A DNA stretch of 64,000 nt from Lophium mytilinum. Taxonomy: Eukaryota > Ascomycota > Dothideomycetes > Mytilinidiales > Mytilinidiaceae. The notes beneath the pieces were generated by a model. That model did not search any database, was not told where the DNA came from, and was given only the letters and a program-made list of their open reading frames with translations. Positions 50,850 through 62,649 of the stretch are shown here, piece after piece. Location of the stretch: NCBI GenBank assembly GCA_010093605.1, contig MU004182.1:1645032-1709031 (forward strand). Reading direction: 5' to 3'. The translations under genes and the position numbers were made by a program. The stretch's first letter is position 1. Each line of letters begins with the position of its first letter.

Positions 50850-52423
50850 ATGGCAGCCTTTATGCGCCTACTTTGGGCATCTTCCGCAAGGAACCCAACG
50901 CCGCCGGCAAAAAGCGACAATGATGATATTTATCCCGTTCACATGCTTGACGACACCAAGACGCTCCGGAATATTGTCGTTACATCGACGTTGCGCTTCA
51001 ACGACGTACTAGACGCAGAGAAACTACATGACTCGCTTTCGCAACTGCTGGAAATTGGGGACTGGCGGAAGGTTGGCGGCCGATTGAGGCTAAAGGTTCG
51101 AACATATTCTCGCTTTGTTCCTCATAGGCTCTCTTTCTCTTAATAGCGCTACTATTTCATGCTCGCTAGGATGAGGGAAAGCTGGAAATTCATGTGCCGC
51201 GGCCCTTCACCGCGGAACGTCCGGCCGTGACATACTCCCACCAAGCCATAAATCTGAATATTGAAGAACATCCGCTGGCAAAGACACTTCCCAATGCCAC
51301 TGAAACCCCGTCAATCCAGCCTGGGCCCCAGGCTTTTCGAATTTTTGCAGCTCGTAAAGATGCGCCAGAAACGCTCGAGGACTTCATCTGCCAAGACCGG
51401 GATACGCCCCAACTATCGCTCCATGTTACTTCCTTTGACAATGCGACGCTCGTAGGTCTCTTATGGCCGCACACACTCATGGATGTTATGGGCCAGCAGG
51501 CTCTCCTGCGCGGCTGGTCCCTAGTGCTAGCTGGTCGAGACTCGGAAGTGCCGCCTCTGCTTGGTGCCAGAGAGGATGCGATTTGCGAAGCTGTGGATTT
51601 GCCCGTGAAAGAGAAGGACCAGGAGGAGTTCAGGCTTGGGCAAAAGAGGTTGAGAGGTTGGGCCATGTTTACGTTCGGGATGCGCTTTGCCTAGGACCTG
51701 CTATGGAACCGCGTTGTCGAGACGCGCACCATCTACTTGCCCAAGAAAGTAGTGGCTGAATTGCAACGCCAGGCGCGAGGCGAGCTACCTGCCACGGATG
51801 GAGAAAAGCCGTTCATCGGCGAGGGCGACGTGCTGACGGCATGGGCAGTCCGCGCTGTGGCTTCCTCTCTGCCACAGCCACGACCGATAACAGTGGTTCA
51901 CGCACTCAACGCACGCTTCAGACTCTCGTCGCTGATTCAGGCGTCGGGTGTATACGTCCAAAACATGGCGGTGGCCGCTTTCACGTTCCTGTCTCCCGAT
52001 GTTGCAACAAGTCTGGGGCCGATCGCTCTGGAGAACCGGCGCCATCTGATGGAGCAATCGACGGAAGCTCAAGTGCTAGCCTTCCTACGCGAGCTGCGAT
52101 CTACTCCGGGTAGCGACCCGGCATTGGTATTGTGTAGTGAATCGGATGCCGTGTTGATGCCCTTCACCAACTGGACCAAGGCCGACTTCTACAAGACGGC
52201 TGACTTCAGCCCTGCACTTCTGCGTGCTGGCGAAGCGGGGCCATTGAGGAGCAACCCGCCCGGCACTATGGTATTCCATCACGCGCAATCGATGAGACAG
52301 GGCTCGACGGTCAGGAACGTCGTCGTGGTGCTGGGCAAGGATCACGGCGATAATTACTGGTTGACTGGGATTCTGCTGCCCCAAGCGTGGGCTAAGATTG
52401 AAGAGGACATAAGTAGAATGTGA
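50850..52423 (+). pseudogene. BAHD-type acyltransferase gene interrupted by one in-frame TAG
   Basis: Exons 50850-51095 and 51170-52423 give a 500-codon frame with one internal stop, TAG at 51692-51694 (codon 257). The N-terminal half has WPHTLMD with the HxxxD catalytic His at 183 and Asp at 187. The C-terminal half continues in the same frame with LLWNRVVETRTIYLPKKVV and a region that ends LTGILLPQAW. The family transfers acyl groups from acyl-CoA onto alcohols or amines, often in secondary metabolism. Both halves look unchanged otherwise, so the stop is recent, a base-call error, read through, or a strain polymorphism. The position matches a Trp in relatives as I recall them, so a single G-to-A change could explain it. 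No plausible intron removes it. Confidence 0.75.
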
Positions 52424-52985
52424 CAGCAGACGCCTTCTGACCACTATTGAGGACGCTTTGCACCTGAGCGACATGGTGAAGACCCGCGGGTCTGTCAATG
52501 GGGGCTTGGGATGAAATGTAGATTAAAGACCAGATCGAATAACGACGGTTCATCGAGACAGTAGACATATCTCTGCTCCAACTACGGAATGGTCCGGAGA
52601 AGATACGGAGTGATGGAATGGGAAAGGAAAATAAAACTCTCTTACAACCGTTGCGTCTCGCCAGCCTCGTTCTCATCCCCGCCTCATCTATGAGTTGTTG
52701 GTACCGATGTCGGAACCCAGACTTGTACTCGAAGCCAACCTTGGTACCGCTGGGGAGACCCAATGGAGACGCAGCGCTCTGATGACCCACCGACGCGCTC
52801 TGATTTTTTGAAAACAATAAGAACGCTGCTATTGTCCTCGCTCACTTCACTTTCACCTACACCCATATAACTTTCGACCACTACCCAGCTCCCACTTCCA
52901 ACTCACCTCACTCACATAACTTTTCTCCACAACCCAGCTTTCACACACACACACAGTTCTCCAACAAGCACTCAAACGACACAGA
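52424..52985. other. Intergenic, no gene seen
   Basis: Between the acyltransferase stop and the next start. It includes a pyrimidine-rich leader with a short (CA)n run near 52941-52952, likely the promoter and 5' UTR of the following gene. Confidence 0.5.
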
Positions 52986-53855
52986 ATGTCTTCCACTTCC
53001 GCCATGCATATGGTCGAGCACCCAATCGTTGGTCTCGTCACCAAGCGCGAGTACGACGCCTTCCCTACCCTGTCGCTCCGCAACATCACCGACCCCAAGA
53101 ACTTGCAAGAGATTCTACGCGGGGGCCTCGAAGATGCAGCCGGTACCGCTACCCGCAAGATCTGCCATCAAGCCGACGAGTCCTCTCCAAAGCGTCACCA
53201 GCAGGCTGGCGATTGTACCACTGTCTTACCCACTCCTCCTCGCTCCACCACGCCCTCTCCCGTCGCCAAAACTCCTACCAAGACCGCGAGCGTCAAGACC
53301 TCACTGTCAACTACCCCACAACGCGCCGACACGGCCACTATGGCACGCCGCCGGGTCGCCCACCCAACACCACCCTCGGAGAAGAAGAAGTCGCAATACC
53401 AGATGATGCTCGAGGCTGGCAGGAAGGCCCAAGAGGTGCGCGAGAAGAAGCCTATCGGCATGATTGTTCACAAAGTCGAGTCGAAGGAGGACATGCTGGC
53501 GCTTCACGAAACGGAGAAGAAGAAGACGGAGAAGCGAGCCTTGGAGGACGACGCGGTCAGCCCAAAGACGACCAAAAGGAAGCAGACTGGGTCCTCGGCG
53601 TTGGGCGTCGTGCCAAAGATCCTGTTTGGCAAGAATGTCGCCGCAAAGAACGTCGCGTTGGGGAGGACTGGCTTTCCGGACACAACGGGACGAAACAAGA
53701 GGATAAAGGAGGAGAAACTGGCGAAGGAGAGGGCGAAGATGGAGAAAGAGAGGGCAAAGAGGGAGAAGGAGGCAGAGGAGCTGAAGGCGATGAAGGAGAG
53801 GGAGGCGGAGGAGAAGCGGAAAGAAGAGGAGTTGTTCGATGAACTGTTTGGATAG
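52986..53855 (+). CDS. Hypothetical charged protein with C-terminal coiled coil
   Basis: Single exon, 289 aa, no family recognised. The N-terminus (MVEHPIVGLVTKREYDAFPTLSL) is moderately hydrophobic and may be folded. The middle is Pro/Thr/Ser-rich and disordered. The last 55 residues are a Lys/Glu/Arg helix, with EKERAKREKEAEEL as a typical stretch, ending EELFDELFG. A long Kozak-like leader and clean frame support a real gene. Composition suggests a nucleic-acid- or chromatin-associated scaffold, but this is a guess. Confidence 0.75.
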   Translation: MSSTSAMHMVEHPIVGLVTKREYDAFPTLSLRNITDPKNLQEILRGGLEDAAGTATRKICHQADESSPKRHQQAGDCTTVLPTPPRSTTPSPVAKTPTKTASVKTSLSTTPQRADTATMARRRVAHPTPPSEKKKSQYQMMLEAGRKAQEVREKKPIGMIVHKVESKEDMLALHETEKKKTEKRALEDDAVSPKTTKRKQTGSSALGVVPKILFGKNVAAKNVALGRTGFPDTTGRNKRIKEEKLAKERAKMEKERAKREKEAEELKAMKEREAEEKRKEEELFDELFG

Positions 53856-53989
53856 GCTTGATGGGCCTACATAGTGTATAGTGTTCTGCAGGCGGAGGCG
53901 TCAATTCTGGATGTTTTCATCTTCTGCACGTCGGGTCGTTTGGCTCTATGATGGCTTCACATTGGTATTCACATAAATAGAATGAGACC

Positions 53990-54940
53990 GAAAGTTACAC
54001 AGTTTTGCCGATTGCCTGCCACCGTCTGGAGTGTCCTACCTGCAGAGTTGAAGGTCAAGCGTAATGTAAAGCCCAGGACATTGTGAATCGGAGAACAGCC
54101 TTTTCCGATTGCTTGCTACCGTCTGGAGTGCCCTAGCTGTGTATTTGAGGGTCAACGGAAACGTAAAGCCAGGACATCGTAAATCAGACAATAGGACTGG
54201 AGGTGATCGAATAGGCGGGATTGAAGCTATTTTACTACCGCATGCCGCCGTTAGAGATGCCTCAACAAATCATCTGAAACCTAGACGCGATGTAAAGTCC
54301 AAGACATCGTGAATCGGAGAGGAGGACTAGAAGCGATCAGATAAGCGGAATTAAATCTACTTGACCACAGCATGCCGCTGTTAGAGGTGCCTTGATTAAT
54401 CATCTGAAGCCTAGACGCGATGTAAAGTCTTGGACATCATGATTCAGAGAGTAGGACTGGAGGTGATCAGATGAGCGGGAGACAGGATAGATGTCTGCCA
54501 CTCGTCTACCACTGTTTGGGGTGCCCAGAAAGGGTTTGAAATGTCTATGCACGATGTAAAGCGATACACAGCTGAGATCAGACTACCTCCTGGCTGACTG
54601 GCTACTGATCAGCGAGGCCACTCCTAGCAGCGGTGTCCAGCTTCCATAGTAGCAATCAAGCAAACCTAATATCACTGTACTACGGATTACAAGTCCATAC
54701 TCACATCCATACCAGCAACTCTTTTGGAAGCTATTTGCCACTGTCTGGAGTACCTCAGCTGGTACCTAGTCTGTCAGCCAAAACGTAGTCTGATTTAGAC
54801 TGCGTTGATCTTTACATCCTAGACTCTACACTTGACCACCGCATGCCACCGTTAGAAATGCCTTGACTAATCATATGAAGCACAAATGCGATGTAAAGTG
54901 TAGGATTACCTGAATCAGACGAGCGGGAGAAGATGAGGTG
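53990..54940. repeat. Degenerate tandem repeat array, about 130-bp units
   Basis: At least six diverged copies of the word GATGTAAAG, at about 54063, 54161, 54289, 54419, 54554 and 54890, most followed by ACAT and GAATC. A second word, TGCCRCYGTYWGRRRTGCCT, recurs at about 54017, 54116, 54243, 54372, 54508, 54737 and 54843. Spacing is roughly 97-135 bp. Some copies form a short hairpin with loop AAAGYCYRGG: AATGT/ACATT at 54063-54082, CGATGT/ACATCG at 54288-54309, GATGT/ACATC at 54419-54438. Neither strand has a coding frame through the array. Confidence 0.75.
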
Positions 54941-55067
54941 GGATCTAAGCTTCGGCTAGTGAATTGCTAGCATTGTTCAATTCTAGCGCCGAAACGCACG
55001 TGTAAACGTGTTGACCTGTTTCTCAACCTCCCGGACACACCCCACGCGCCGGAACCCCACCAACCCT

Positions 55068-58000
55068 ATGGATGCTCTTCTCGATGGACTCAATCCGGCG
55101 CAGAAGAGTGCAGTCACCAGCCCAGCCTCCGTTGTCCAGGTGCTGGCGCCTCCAGGATCAGGCAAGACGAAAACACTCACTTCACGCGTCGCGTACCTGA
55201 TCAACCACAATCGCCTCCAGCCATGGAACATCATCGTCTGCACCTTCACAATAAAAGCCGCACGGGAAATGAAAGAGCGGATCCGGGGATTTGTTGGAGA
55301 TGGAATTGAGGCGAAGCTGATTCTAGGCACATTTCATTCGGTCGCACGTCGGTTCTTGGTCCGGTACGGCAATCATATTGGCATTGAGAAGAATTTTGGG
55401 ATTGCGGACACTTCGGATACTCTGGCGATTATAAAGCGTATCATCAAGCGGCAAGGTTATGGCGTGGAACCAGGCGTAGCTCGGTCAAGAATATCTGGAT
55501 TGAAGGCGCGGAGTACCACCGTGGAGCAATTCGCAGCTACGCACAAGAAAGCGGACCAGCACGAATTTGCGGCCCTTTATGCCGAGTATGACGAGACACT
55601 GAAGACTTCAAATCTACTGGACTACGACGATCTTCTCCTCAGGTGTACTGATCTCCTCCGAAAGCATCCTGAATGTGTTTCAAGCATTCAGGCGGTGCTC
55701 ATTGATGAGTTCCAAGACACCAATCACGTTCAATACGACTTGATGGGTCTATTAGCCCAAAAGCAACAGTGTATCACTATCGTTGGGGACCCTGACCAGA
55801 GCATATACGGATTCCGATCAGCGGAGATAAAAAATCTCAAGTTGATGAGAGAGCACTACCCAGAGACGGTGGTCATCAACCTAGAAAACAATTATAGGTC
55901 ATCAGGGTGCATATTGACCTCTGCACTCGCCGTAATCGAGCAAGACGAAAGCCGACATAACAAGCCTCTTCTTCCCACCCACGTTGTTGGAGAACGGCCC
56001 GTCCTTCGCAAGCTTCCGAATGCTCTGGTCGAAGCGAAATGGCTAGTTTCGGAAATTCAACGATCTAAAACGCTGACTGGAGAATTATTTACCTTCAATG
56101 ACTACGCAATCCTTCTCCGCTCAGCAGCCCTATCTCGGCTCATTGAAACACAACTTGGCAAAGCTGGGATACCATATCGAATGGTGGGCGGCCATCGATT
56201 CTTTGATCGAGTAGAGGTCAAGGTTGTCTTAGACTATCTTCGTGTCGTCAATCAACCTGATCACAACGATGCACTTGTCAGGATTATCAATAATCCACCA
56301 AGAAAGATTGGTGAAGTCACTGTGAAGGCACTTTTGGAAGAAGCCGAGGCAAAGAAGATGACTCTTTGGGATCTAGTTCTTAATCAAGCTCAAGGGAGGA
56401 AGAGACCTCAAACGAAACTGTCGTCACAAGCTGAAAAGGGCATCGACACGTTCGTCAACCTGATTCTAACTTCAAGAAAGAAGCTGCTTAATGAAGACAG
56501 CAAAGACTGTTCTTTGGTCGATCTAATCGCGCATGTTCTCAAAAAGCTATCCTTTCAAGATTTTTTGAGAAAGACGTATCGAGAGGAGTGGGAAGGAAGA
56601 TGGGCCAACGTGGAAGAGTTGGTTGCGCAAGCGACGGATGTAGCGCTGTCTACGGAAGCCGGTGAAAACGCTCTCGACGAAATTTTGCCAGTTGTCGATG
56701 GTATCGAACAGCGCACGCTGTCTTCGGGAGACATATTGACCAAATTTCTGTCCAATGTGGCGCTGTCTACCGAAGTTGAAAAGAAAGATGGAGAGCAAGC
56801 TGAACAAGTCACTATCTCAACCATCCATGCTGCTAAAGGGCTCGAATGGCCCGTGGTATTCATACCTGCTGCTTACGAAGGATCAATACCACACTCAAGA
56901 TCGGAGGATACAGACGAAGAGCGACGACTTCTGTACGTTGGCATGACGAGGGCGCAAGCATTGCTCTACCTAAGTTGTCCCACCCAAAACTCTCTGAAGG
57001 AACAGACGACAATGTCACCCTTTGTTACTCCGAAGAACGTGGTTAGGAGCTTTGATATCAGGGGGCCTTCTTTTGGGTTTCAGACAACCCAAGACTTGTC
57101 CCGCATTCTTCGGCGTGCTTGTCCTGCAGCCTCGATTATTCAACATGCTAAGACACTCATCGAGCGCGTTGAGGACGACCTATACCCCTTGGATGGAGAA
57201 GAGATCGACCCTGAGAGTAGCTACTGGGACATCGACAACCCACGTAGCGATGCTTTTCCTTCCGACTTTCCTTCGAAGCGACGCAAGTTTGAGACAGCGA
57301 AAGCTACCACGATGACGACGTCAACGACAATGCAGAATACCTCACACTATTCCATATCAAACACGACTCTTCCTCCAAGTGGATTCGTCAGCGCTGGTGC
57401 ACATATGAAGGTCCTCCAGGAGACTGAAGCTGCGCAGAAAGTCAGCATTACGAAAGAATATACCCCAAAACAGCTCCAACGCGAGGACAGCGGGATTAGC
57501 AAACTTGGAGTAGCATCTACGAAGAGATCCACCAAGCGACCGATAGGACAAGGGAGTATCAAGAGCTTCTTTACTCACTCAAACTCCCACACAAAGGACC
57601 TTACAGAGAAACCTACCGGCTTCGTCAAGTCTTCGCAGCAATTTCCCGCATTTTCCTCAATATCGCATCAGCCGCCTTTGAACGATGTATCCAACCTCCG
57701 CAAGCAATCTGTTGCCTCGAAGCCCGTTTATGTACCGCCCACCATTTCAACGCACCGACCACGAAATCAACCGCTTCTTGGAAAACCGCGACGGATCGAT
57801 GAGGAAGAGGTTGGAGAAACACAGCGATATGTGCTGCTTTCAAGTTCACCGGTAAAGCTAGAAGAGGCAGATAAAGCGATTGTGGGAAATGGTGAGTTCA
57901 GATGTTCTTCATGCACGTCTTGAGGTTTCTGCTAACTTTGTCCCTCGCTAGGTGCCTCTGCATACGACGCGGAACCCCCTAGCCCAACTAAAATCCTATC

Positions 58001-58178
58001 TGACACCGTCACCACCAGTGCCGGCTCCTCGGATGGGTTCCGCCCCGCGTCGACGTTCCATGCGACAAGCATGTCGAAACTGACCACTTCTGCTGCACCA
58101 CAGCGGAAGACGCTCGGAATGCGAAGGAGTTTGCAAGGGTGGAGTGTTAAATCGCATCAGCCTCCCCGGCCAAAATAA
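55068..58178 (+). CDS. srs2: UvrD/Rep-family DNA helicase, Srs2-like
   Basis: Model: exons 55068-57891 and 57952-58178, 1016 aa. Superfamily 1 motifs in order: LAPPGSGKT (Walker A, 30-34), DEFQDT (213-218), GDPDQSIYGFRSA, NLENNYRSS, TISTIHAAKGLEWPVV and LLYVGMTRA. It should translocate 3' to 5' on single-stranded DNA and act in replication-fork repair; fungal Srs2 strips Rad51 filaments. The C-terminal third is disordered and carries QGSIKSFF at 828-835, a consensus PCNA-binding box, and YVLLSSSP near 921, which resembles a SUMO-interacting motif followed by acidic residues. Yeast Srs2 uses an atypical PCNA-binding motif and a SIM at the same end. A prokaryote-like UvrD/PcrA assignment is the alternative, less likely because of the tail. 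Confidence 0.9.
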
Positions 58179-58643
58179 CTAGTTTCAGTTTTGTATCTTG
58201 GGGGGCATTAGCGTGGTGTTCTGTTTCTCTGAGCGCATGAGCTGTATCTCTAGGATTGGAGTCGATGGCATGGCGTCTCGGATGATGTTTCGTTATTGGG
58301 AGTTTAGAAGAGGGCGATACTCCATACGTTTGATATCCCTCATGTATGAAAGCATCTATTGATGAGTGAACGACAAAGCGACATCTTTATGGCATCAAAC
58401 GAATCTCTACACAACTATCATTTTGAACAATATAACTATGACGGCATTGGTATCCCAAGGCAGCGCTATCTCCAACCATACACCAAACTTATCAATCCGC
58501 TAAACACCGCCAAACCCACACCCAAACAGCCCAAAGCAAGCATCTCAAACCCATCAGTCATTATAGCCACCTCGAGCGTGAACCCCTCGACTTCAGCTCA
58601 TCCCAGACCACCAATCCCAGGATACCCTGCACTCGTAAACCCT
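58179..58643. other. Intergenic, no gene seen
   Basis: Convergent 3' flanks of the helicase and the Cys-rich gene. No feature recognised. Confidence 0.5.
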
Positions 58644-59362
58644 TCACCACCCCCCTCCCACGCCTACACACCTCAAACACCGCCGCTCATCCCCCGCTAC
58701 CGCACACATCCCACACACCCGCCGCCTGCACCCCGCACACGCAAACTCATCCCCTACCTCCCCCATCTCATCAATCTCCATACTCTCCGCCTCCAGCGCG
58801 CTGTCGCAGTCCTCACACGGCAGGCCCTGCTGCGGCGGGTTCGGGCCGGTATGCGCGTCCAGGTGCACATGGCTGAAGACCGGCGCGCGCGGCGCGGGGA
58901 GGGCCCAGAAGGCGTGGAGGGTTGATTTCTGGGTGGGCTCGTGTTTCGTCGTCAAAGGCTGCGATTGGGAGGGGGTTGGGGAGGGGTGCGGCGCGCGCGC
59001 GGCGGAGAAGAGGAGGGAGAGGGTGTTTTCTGGTATGGATTAGTACGCGTTCAGGTGATGGTAGTATGGGGAATGGAGGTGTCCGTACCGTGGATGGTCT
59101 CCACGTCGGGTCGGTTGTCGCGGAAGCGCTTGCGCGTGCGGCTGGATAGGTCTGTGGCGGAGAGGCGGGCGCGGGGGAAGCTGGCGGTGGGTTGCGAGGG
59201 CCATTGGAGGGTTGAGGGGAAGGAGGAGGAGAAGTCCATCACGCTACCCATGGGGCGCGATGGAGGGGATGGACTTTGCGGGTCGCATGTTGACGTGGAC
59301 GAGCAGCTGGAGGTGGAGAGGGGAGAGTCGTTTGACATGGAGCGTTTGCGTTTAAAGGCCAT
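58644..59362 (-). CDS. Small protein with C-terminal Cys-rich (zinc-binding) segment
   Basis: Model: exons 59362-59089 and 59029-58644, 219 aa. The N-terminus is Ser/Pro-rich with a basic KRKR motif near residue 5 that may act in nuclear import. The C-terminus has eight cysteines arranged CEDC, then CAGC, CGMC and CLRC with spacing suggestive of a treble-clef or RING-like zinc site. I cannot assign the family. A middle segment TLHAFWALP may be a conserved short motif. The 59-bp intron has a usual donor and acceptor. Confidence 0.7.
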
Positions 59363-59951
59363 TGTGGAGGATTGGGGTTTTAGTCGGGTATAATATGTTG
59401 ATTGTGATGCTGGTTGTAGTTGGTGGGATGCTGATTGTTGGAGGAGAGACGTGGGATTTATGGCGGGAGATCTTTTGGGGGCTGGGAAGCGCGTAGATCG
59501 GAAAATGGCGACGCGAGACTCGCGCGTTTTCGCAACACTCTACACCCCCCAAGGATTTGATCAGGTTTTACGTTACTTCAAAGATGTCGATGATTCTGAT
59601 GAGTATTGTGTCTTCAGTTTCGATATCAAAGCGTTATTAATGCTCTCAAAGCTCCAAAATGACAATAATAGAGCTCAGTAGAATAAGTTCTGCCACGCAG
59701 AGATGAGCTGCAGTTCTAAGTATTCTGTCTAGTTCGTATCTATCATCTCTTGTTATGCTGTATAAACAATGACGTCTTCGGAAGGGTTTATAGATATGTT
59801 GAACTGAGATCCCCTACAGTTACAATACAGCTCTGCCTCACTCACTATCGGAACCCCACCTCTACCCCTCCATCCGAGCTACCCAGAGCTTGCCCAGTAT
59901 CAAACAATCAACAACACCACTCACACCCCAGATATAACGCAAGACAACACA
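59363..59951. other. Intergenic, divergent promoter region
   Basis: Between divergent starts of the Cys-rich gene and the Memo homologue. No further gene seen. Confidence 0.5.
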
Positions 59952-61143
59952 ATGCCAACTCGAAGAGCTACCCATGCCGGCTCGTGGTATTCATCCAGCA
60001 AATCCGAGCTCTCTGCTGAGCTAGACGGATGGCTCGACGCCGTTCCCTCATCCGCCAAAGGCATCGGCACTGAGTCGTCCAAGCAAGACGCCGCTTCACT
60101 ACCTTCAGAGGGCGCCAGGGCCATCATTGCACCGTAGGCTAAGAGACATAGCTGGTGGTCTTGAATATAAGAGGCTCATAGCTAAGCAGGCACGCCGGAT
60201 ACTCGTACTCTGGGCCTGCCGCGGCATGGGCGTACAAGGCATTAGATCTGTCTAAGACGTGAGTTGAGTCTTCAATTACCTTTCTTTAAAACATCAAGGG
60301 GAAATTCAAGCTGAGACTGGCCCCTGTAGCAAACGCATCTTCCTCCTTGGCCCATCCCATCACCACTACCTCTCCGGCTGCGCACTCTCCCAATGCGACA
60401 CCCTCGAGACCCCCCTCGGCAACCTCCAAGTCGACAAAGCCACAGTCGCCGAGCTGCACCGAAAAGGCTCCTTCGACAAGATGTCCCGCTCCGTCGACGA
60501 AGCCGAGCACAGTCTCGAGATGCACCTCCCCTACATCTACAAAGTGCTCTCCAGGTACCCCCCTCCAACACTCCCCTCCCACCACTCACCTATTTTAACG
60601 CCTCTTACCTCCAGAACCTTCTCCACCCCCTCCTCCTTCCCGCCCATAACCCCCATCCTCGTCGGCGCCACCACCGCGACCTCCGAATCCGCCTACGGCG
60701 CCCTGCTCGCCCCCTACCTCGCCGACCCCACCTCCACCTTCATCATCTCCTCCGACTTCTGCCACTGGGGCGCCCGCTTCCGCTACACCTACTACCAGCC
60801 GCGCACCGGCCCAGCCGTCGACCTGCGCAGCAGCGACCGCCCGCCCGCGGACCCGCCGCTACACGCCAGCATCGCCGCCGTCGACCACCTGTGCATGGAC
60901 GCGGTTGAAAGCGGGGTGCACGCCGCGTTCCTGGAGGTGCTAGCGGACACGGAGAACACGGTGTGCGGGCGGCATCCGATTGGGGTGGTGATGGCGGCGG
61001 TGGAGGCGCTGGAGAAAGGGGGCGAGGTGGAGCGGGGGAGTGGGAAGGGGAGGTTCAGGTTCGTGCGGTATGAGCGGAGTAGTGACTGTGTGAGCGTGAG
61101 GGATAGTAGTGTTAGTTATTGTAGTGCTTTTGCTGTGTTCTAG
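59952..61143 (+). CDS. mho1: Memo family protein (MEMO1/Mho1 homologue)
   Basis: Model: exons 59952-60133, 60190-60258, 60330-60554 and 60615-61143, 334 aa. Family marks are THAGSWY at the N-terminus, IAPHAGYSYSGPAAAWAY made by splicing, IFLLGPSHHHYLSGCALS with the conserved His cluster, SVDEAEHSLEMHLPYI, and SSDFCHWGARF with the metal-ligand Cys/His. Memo binds a metal ion and has been linked to redox signalling and cytoskeletal control in eukaryotes; catalytic function is unsettled. A strong codon bias to C/G at third positions in the last exon differs from the surrounding genes. Introns are 56-71 bp. Confidence 0.92.
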
Positions 61144-61399
61144 GGGGAGTTCTGGAAAGGGGATTTTGGTGGAGGGGGATTTCGAGGGAGTTGATTTCGG
61201 GCTGAGTAGTGGGGATAGCGGGGTAGGCTAGACTAGAGTTTCTTTGATAGGAATGGATTACGATATGCTTTTACTCCACTCTTTGCTCAAGAATCTGTTC
61301 GATGTCATTACGGATCAGATATCTCCATTGCCTCAATCCATTATCAAGGATACTATTCGGCATAATTGGGAAAGTTTCGAAATTCCTTAGCGAATCACA
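61144..61399. other. Intergenic
   Basis: Short 3' flank before the tRNA. No feature recognised. Confidence 0.5.
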
Positions 61400-61491
61400 G
61401 CGAGCGTAGTCTAGTGGTTATGATGTCTGCTTTACAGGTCACGTGTCCTTTGAAGCGCAGAAGGTCGGGAGTTCGATCCTCCCCGCTCGTA
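61400..61491 (+). tRNA. tRNA-Val(UAC) with a 19-nt intron
   Basis: Acceptor arm 61400-61406 pairs with 61484-61490 (first pair G-T), discriminator A at 61491. The D arm lies at about 61409-61424. The anticodon stem TCTGC/GCAGA encloses TT, anticodon TAC (61433-61435) and A, followed by an intron at 61437-61455 in the canonical position, between nucleotides 37 and 38. The T arm is GGGAG, loop TTCGATC, CTCCC. Five Ts at 61493-61497 form a Pol III terminator. A and B boxes are recognisable (TAGTCTAGTGG and GTTCGATCC). Confidence 0.93.
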
Positions 61492-62649
61492 CTTTTTGTT
61501 TTGAGGATGTATAACTCTAGAAGTTCTCTTTTGTGGTGGTAAGTGTGCACGGGAACCTGTGTATAGAACTTGAGGAAGCTTTTTAGGCTTCCGAAGGGCG
61601 TAGTGTATAAGATAGAGCAATACGTAAGTAGGTATCTCGAGATAGTGCAAGATAAATTAGAACCTTTTGATATAGGGAATTGAAGTTCTGGATCCTTAGT
61701 AAGAATTCATTCTCGATGTGTTCGCTCTGTTCTAGAGTTTTAATCGAAAGTGTCATTCAACAACATGCCAAAATCAACTCCAAGTTGCACGGACTGGCTC
61801 ACGTTCATACATCTCAACACCTCATAAAATTCCCCCAATTCCAGTCTAATTTAGCTGGCCACAGATCTTACATCTTGATTTAATCGTAAGACTTCTACAC
61901 TGGGCATTGTTAGAAGCTAGAGGCCCGAAGTCGTAACCTCTTTCATACCCTTTTGCCGCGGGGTCGAAATCGCGGACTGGCTCCTCTTTATGCACATCAA
62001 CCGTGGTTCAAAAATCTCATTTCTCTAGGTCCGTTTAAAAGTGTCGTGCAGAGATCTGCCAAAGACAATTGTAAATTGCATGGAATGGCTCATGTTGGTG
62101 CCTCTTAACACACTATGACTTGGATAAACTCCTATGTCATGATTCAGAGGGGCGTAGCGTCTATTCGTAAGAGCCTGCTGGATCATGCCTCGAGGGCGAT
62201 TGAAAGCGAGGGACGGCAGATTGGAACATATCTGGAACGAAAGTGCTTTAGTATAAAGAATACGGACTCCCGTTTACGCTTCTCGTTGTTAGCCAGAAAG
62301 CGTCTCTCATCACAGGTTCCTAGATCTGGGATCCAATAACCGGTGTAGAAGAGGGCTGTGATAAAGGACAAAAGACAGAAAGAAGAAGAATGAAGGGGAG
62401 TATCGTATGCATATCTCATCGTAGCCGCACGTCTATAGTAGTCACCCATACCCAAGCAGCAGCCATGACCCTGCTCACCGACCCATCCAGCCCCAAGCGT
62501 TCCCAATTACTTCCACCCGAGCGGAGCGGACTCAAGCTGTCAAATGCTCTGTACGTCACTAGCACCGCGACTCAGCTCTAGAACACCATCCTGAGTCGAG
62601 GTAAGGATGGTATTCTAGGATCAATCTATCGCCTCCAGCCGCCCCCAGC
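61492..62649. repeat. Intergenic with a two-copy degenerate direct repeat
   Basis: After the tRNA terminator the interval has two diverged copies of a segment of about 75 bp, at about 61747-61825 and 62038-62115. They share AAGTGTC, TGCCAAA and the word TGGCTCA(C/T)GTT. I see no gene. Confidence 0.5.

Noticed and set aside
8100-61440. CACGTG sites in several intergenic regions as a regulon
   Set aside because: About ten sites in 64 kb is within chance for a 6-base word.
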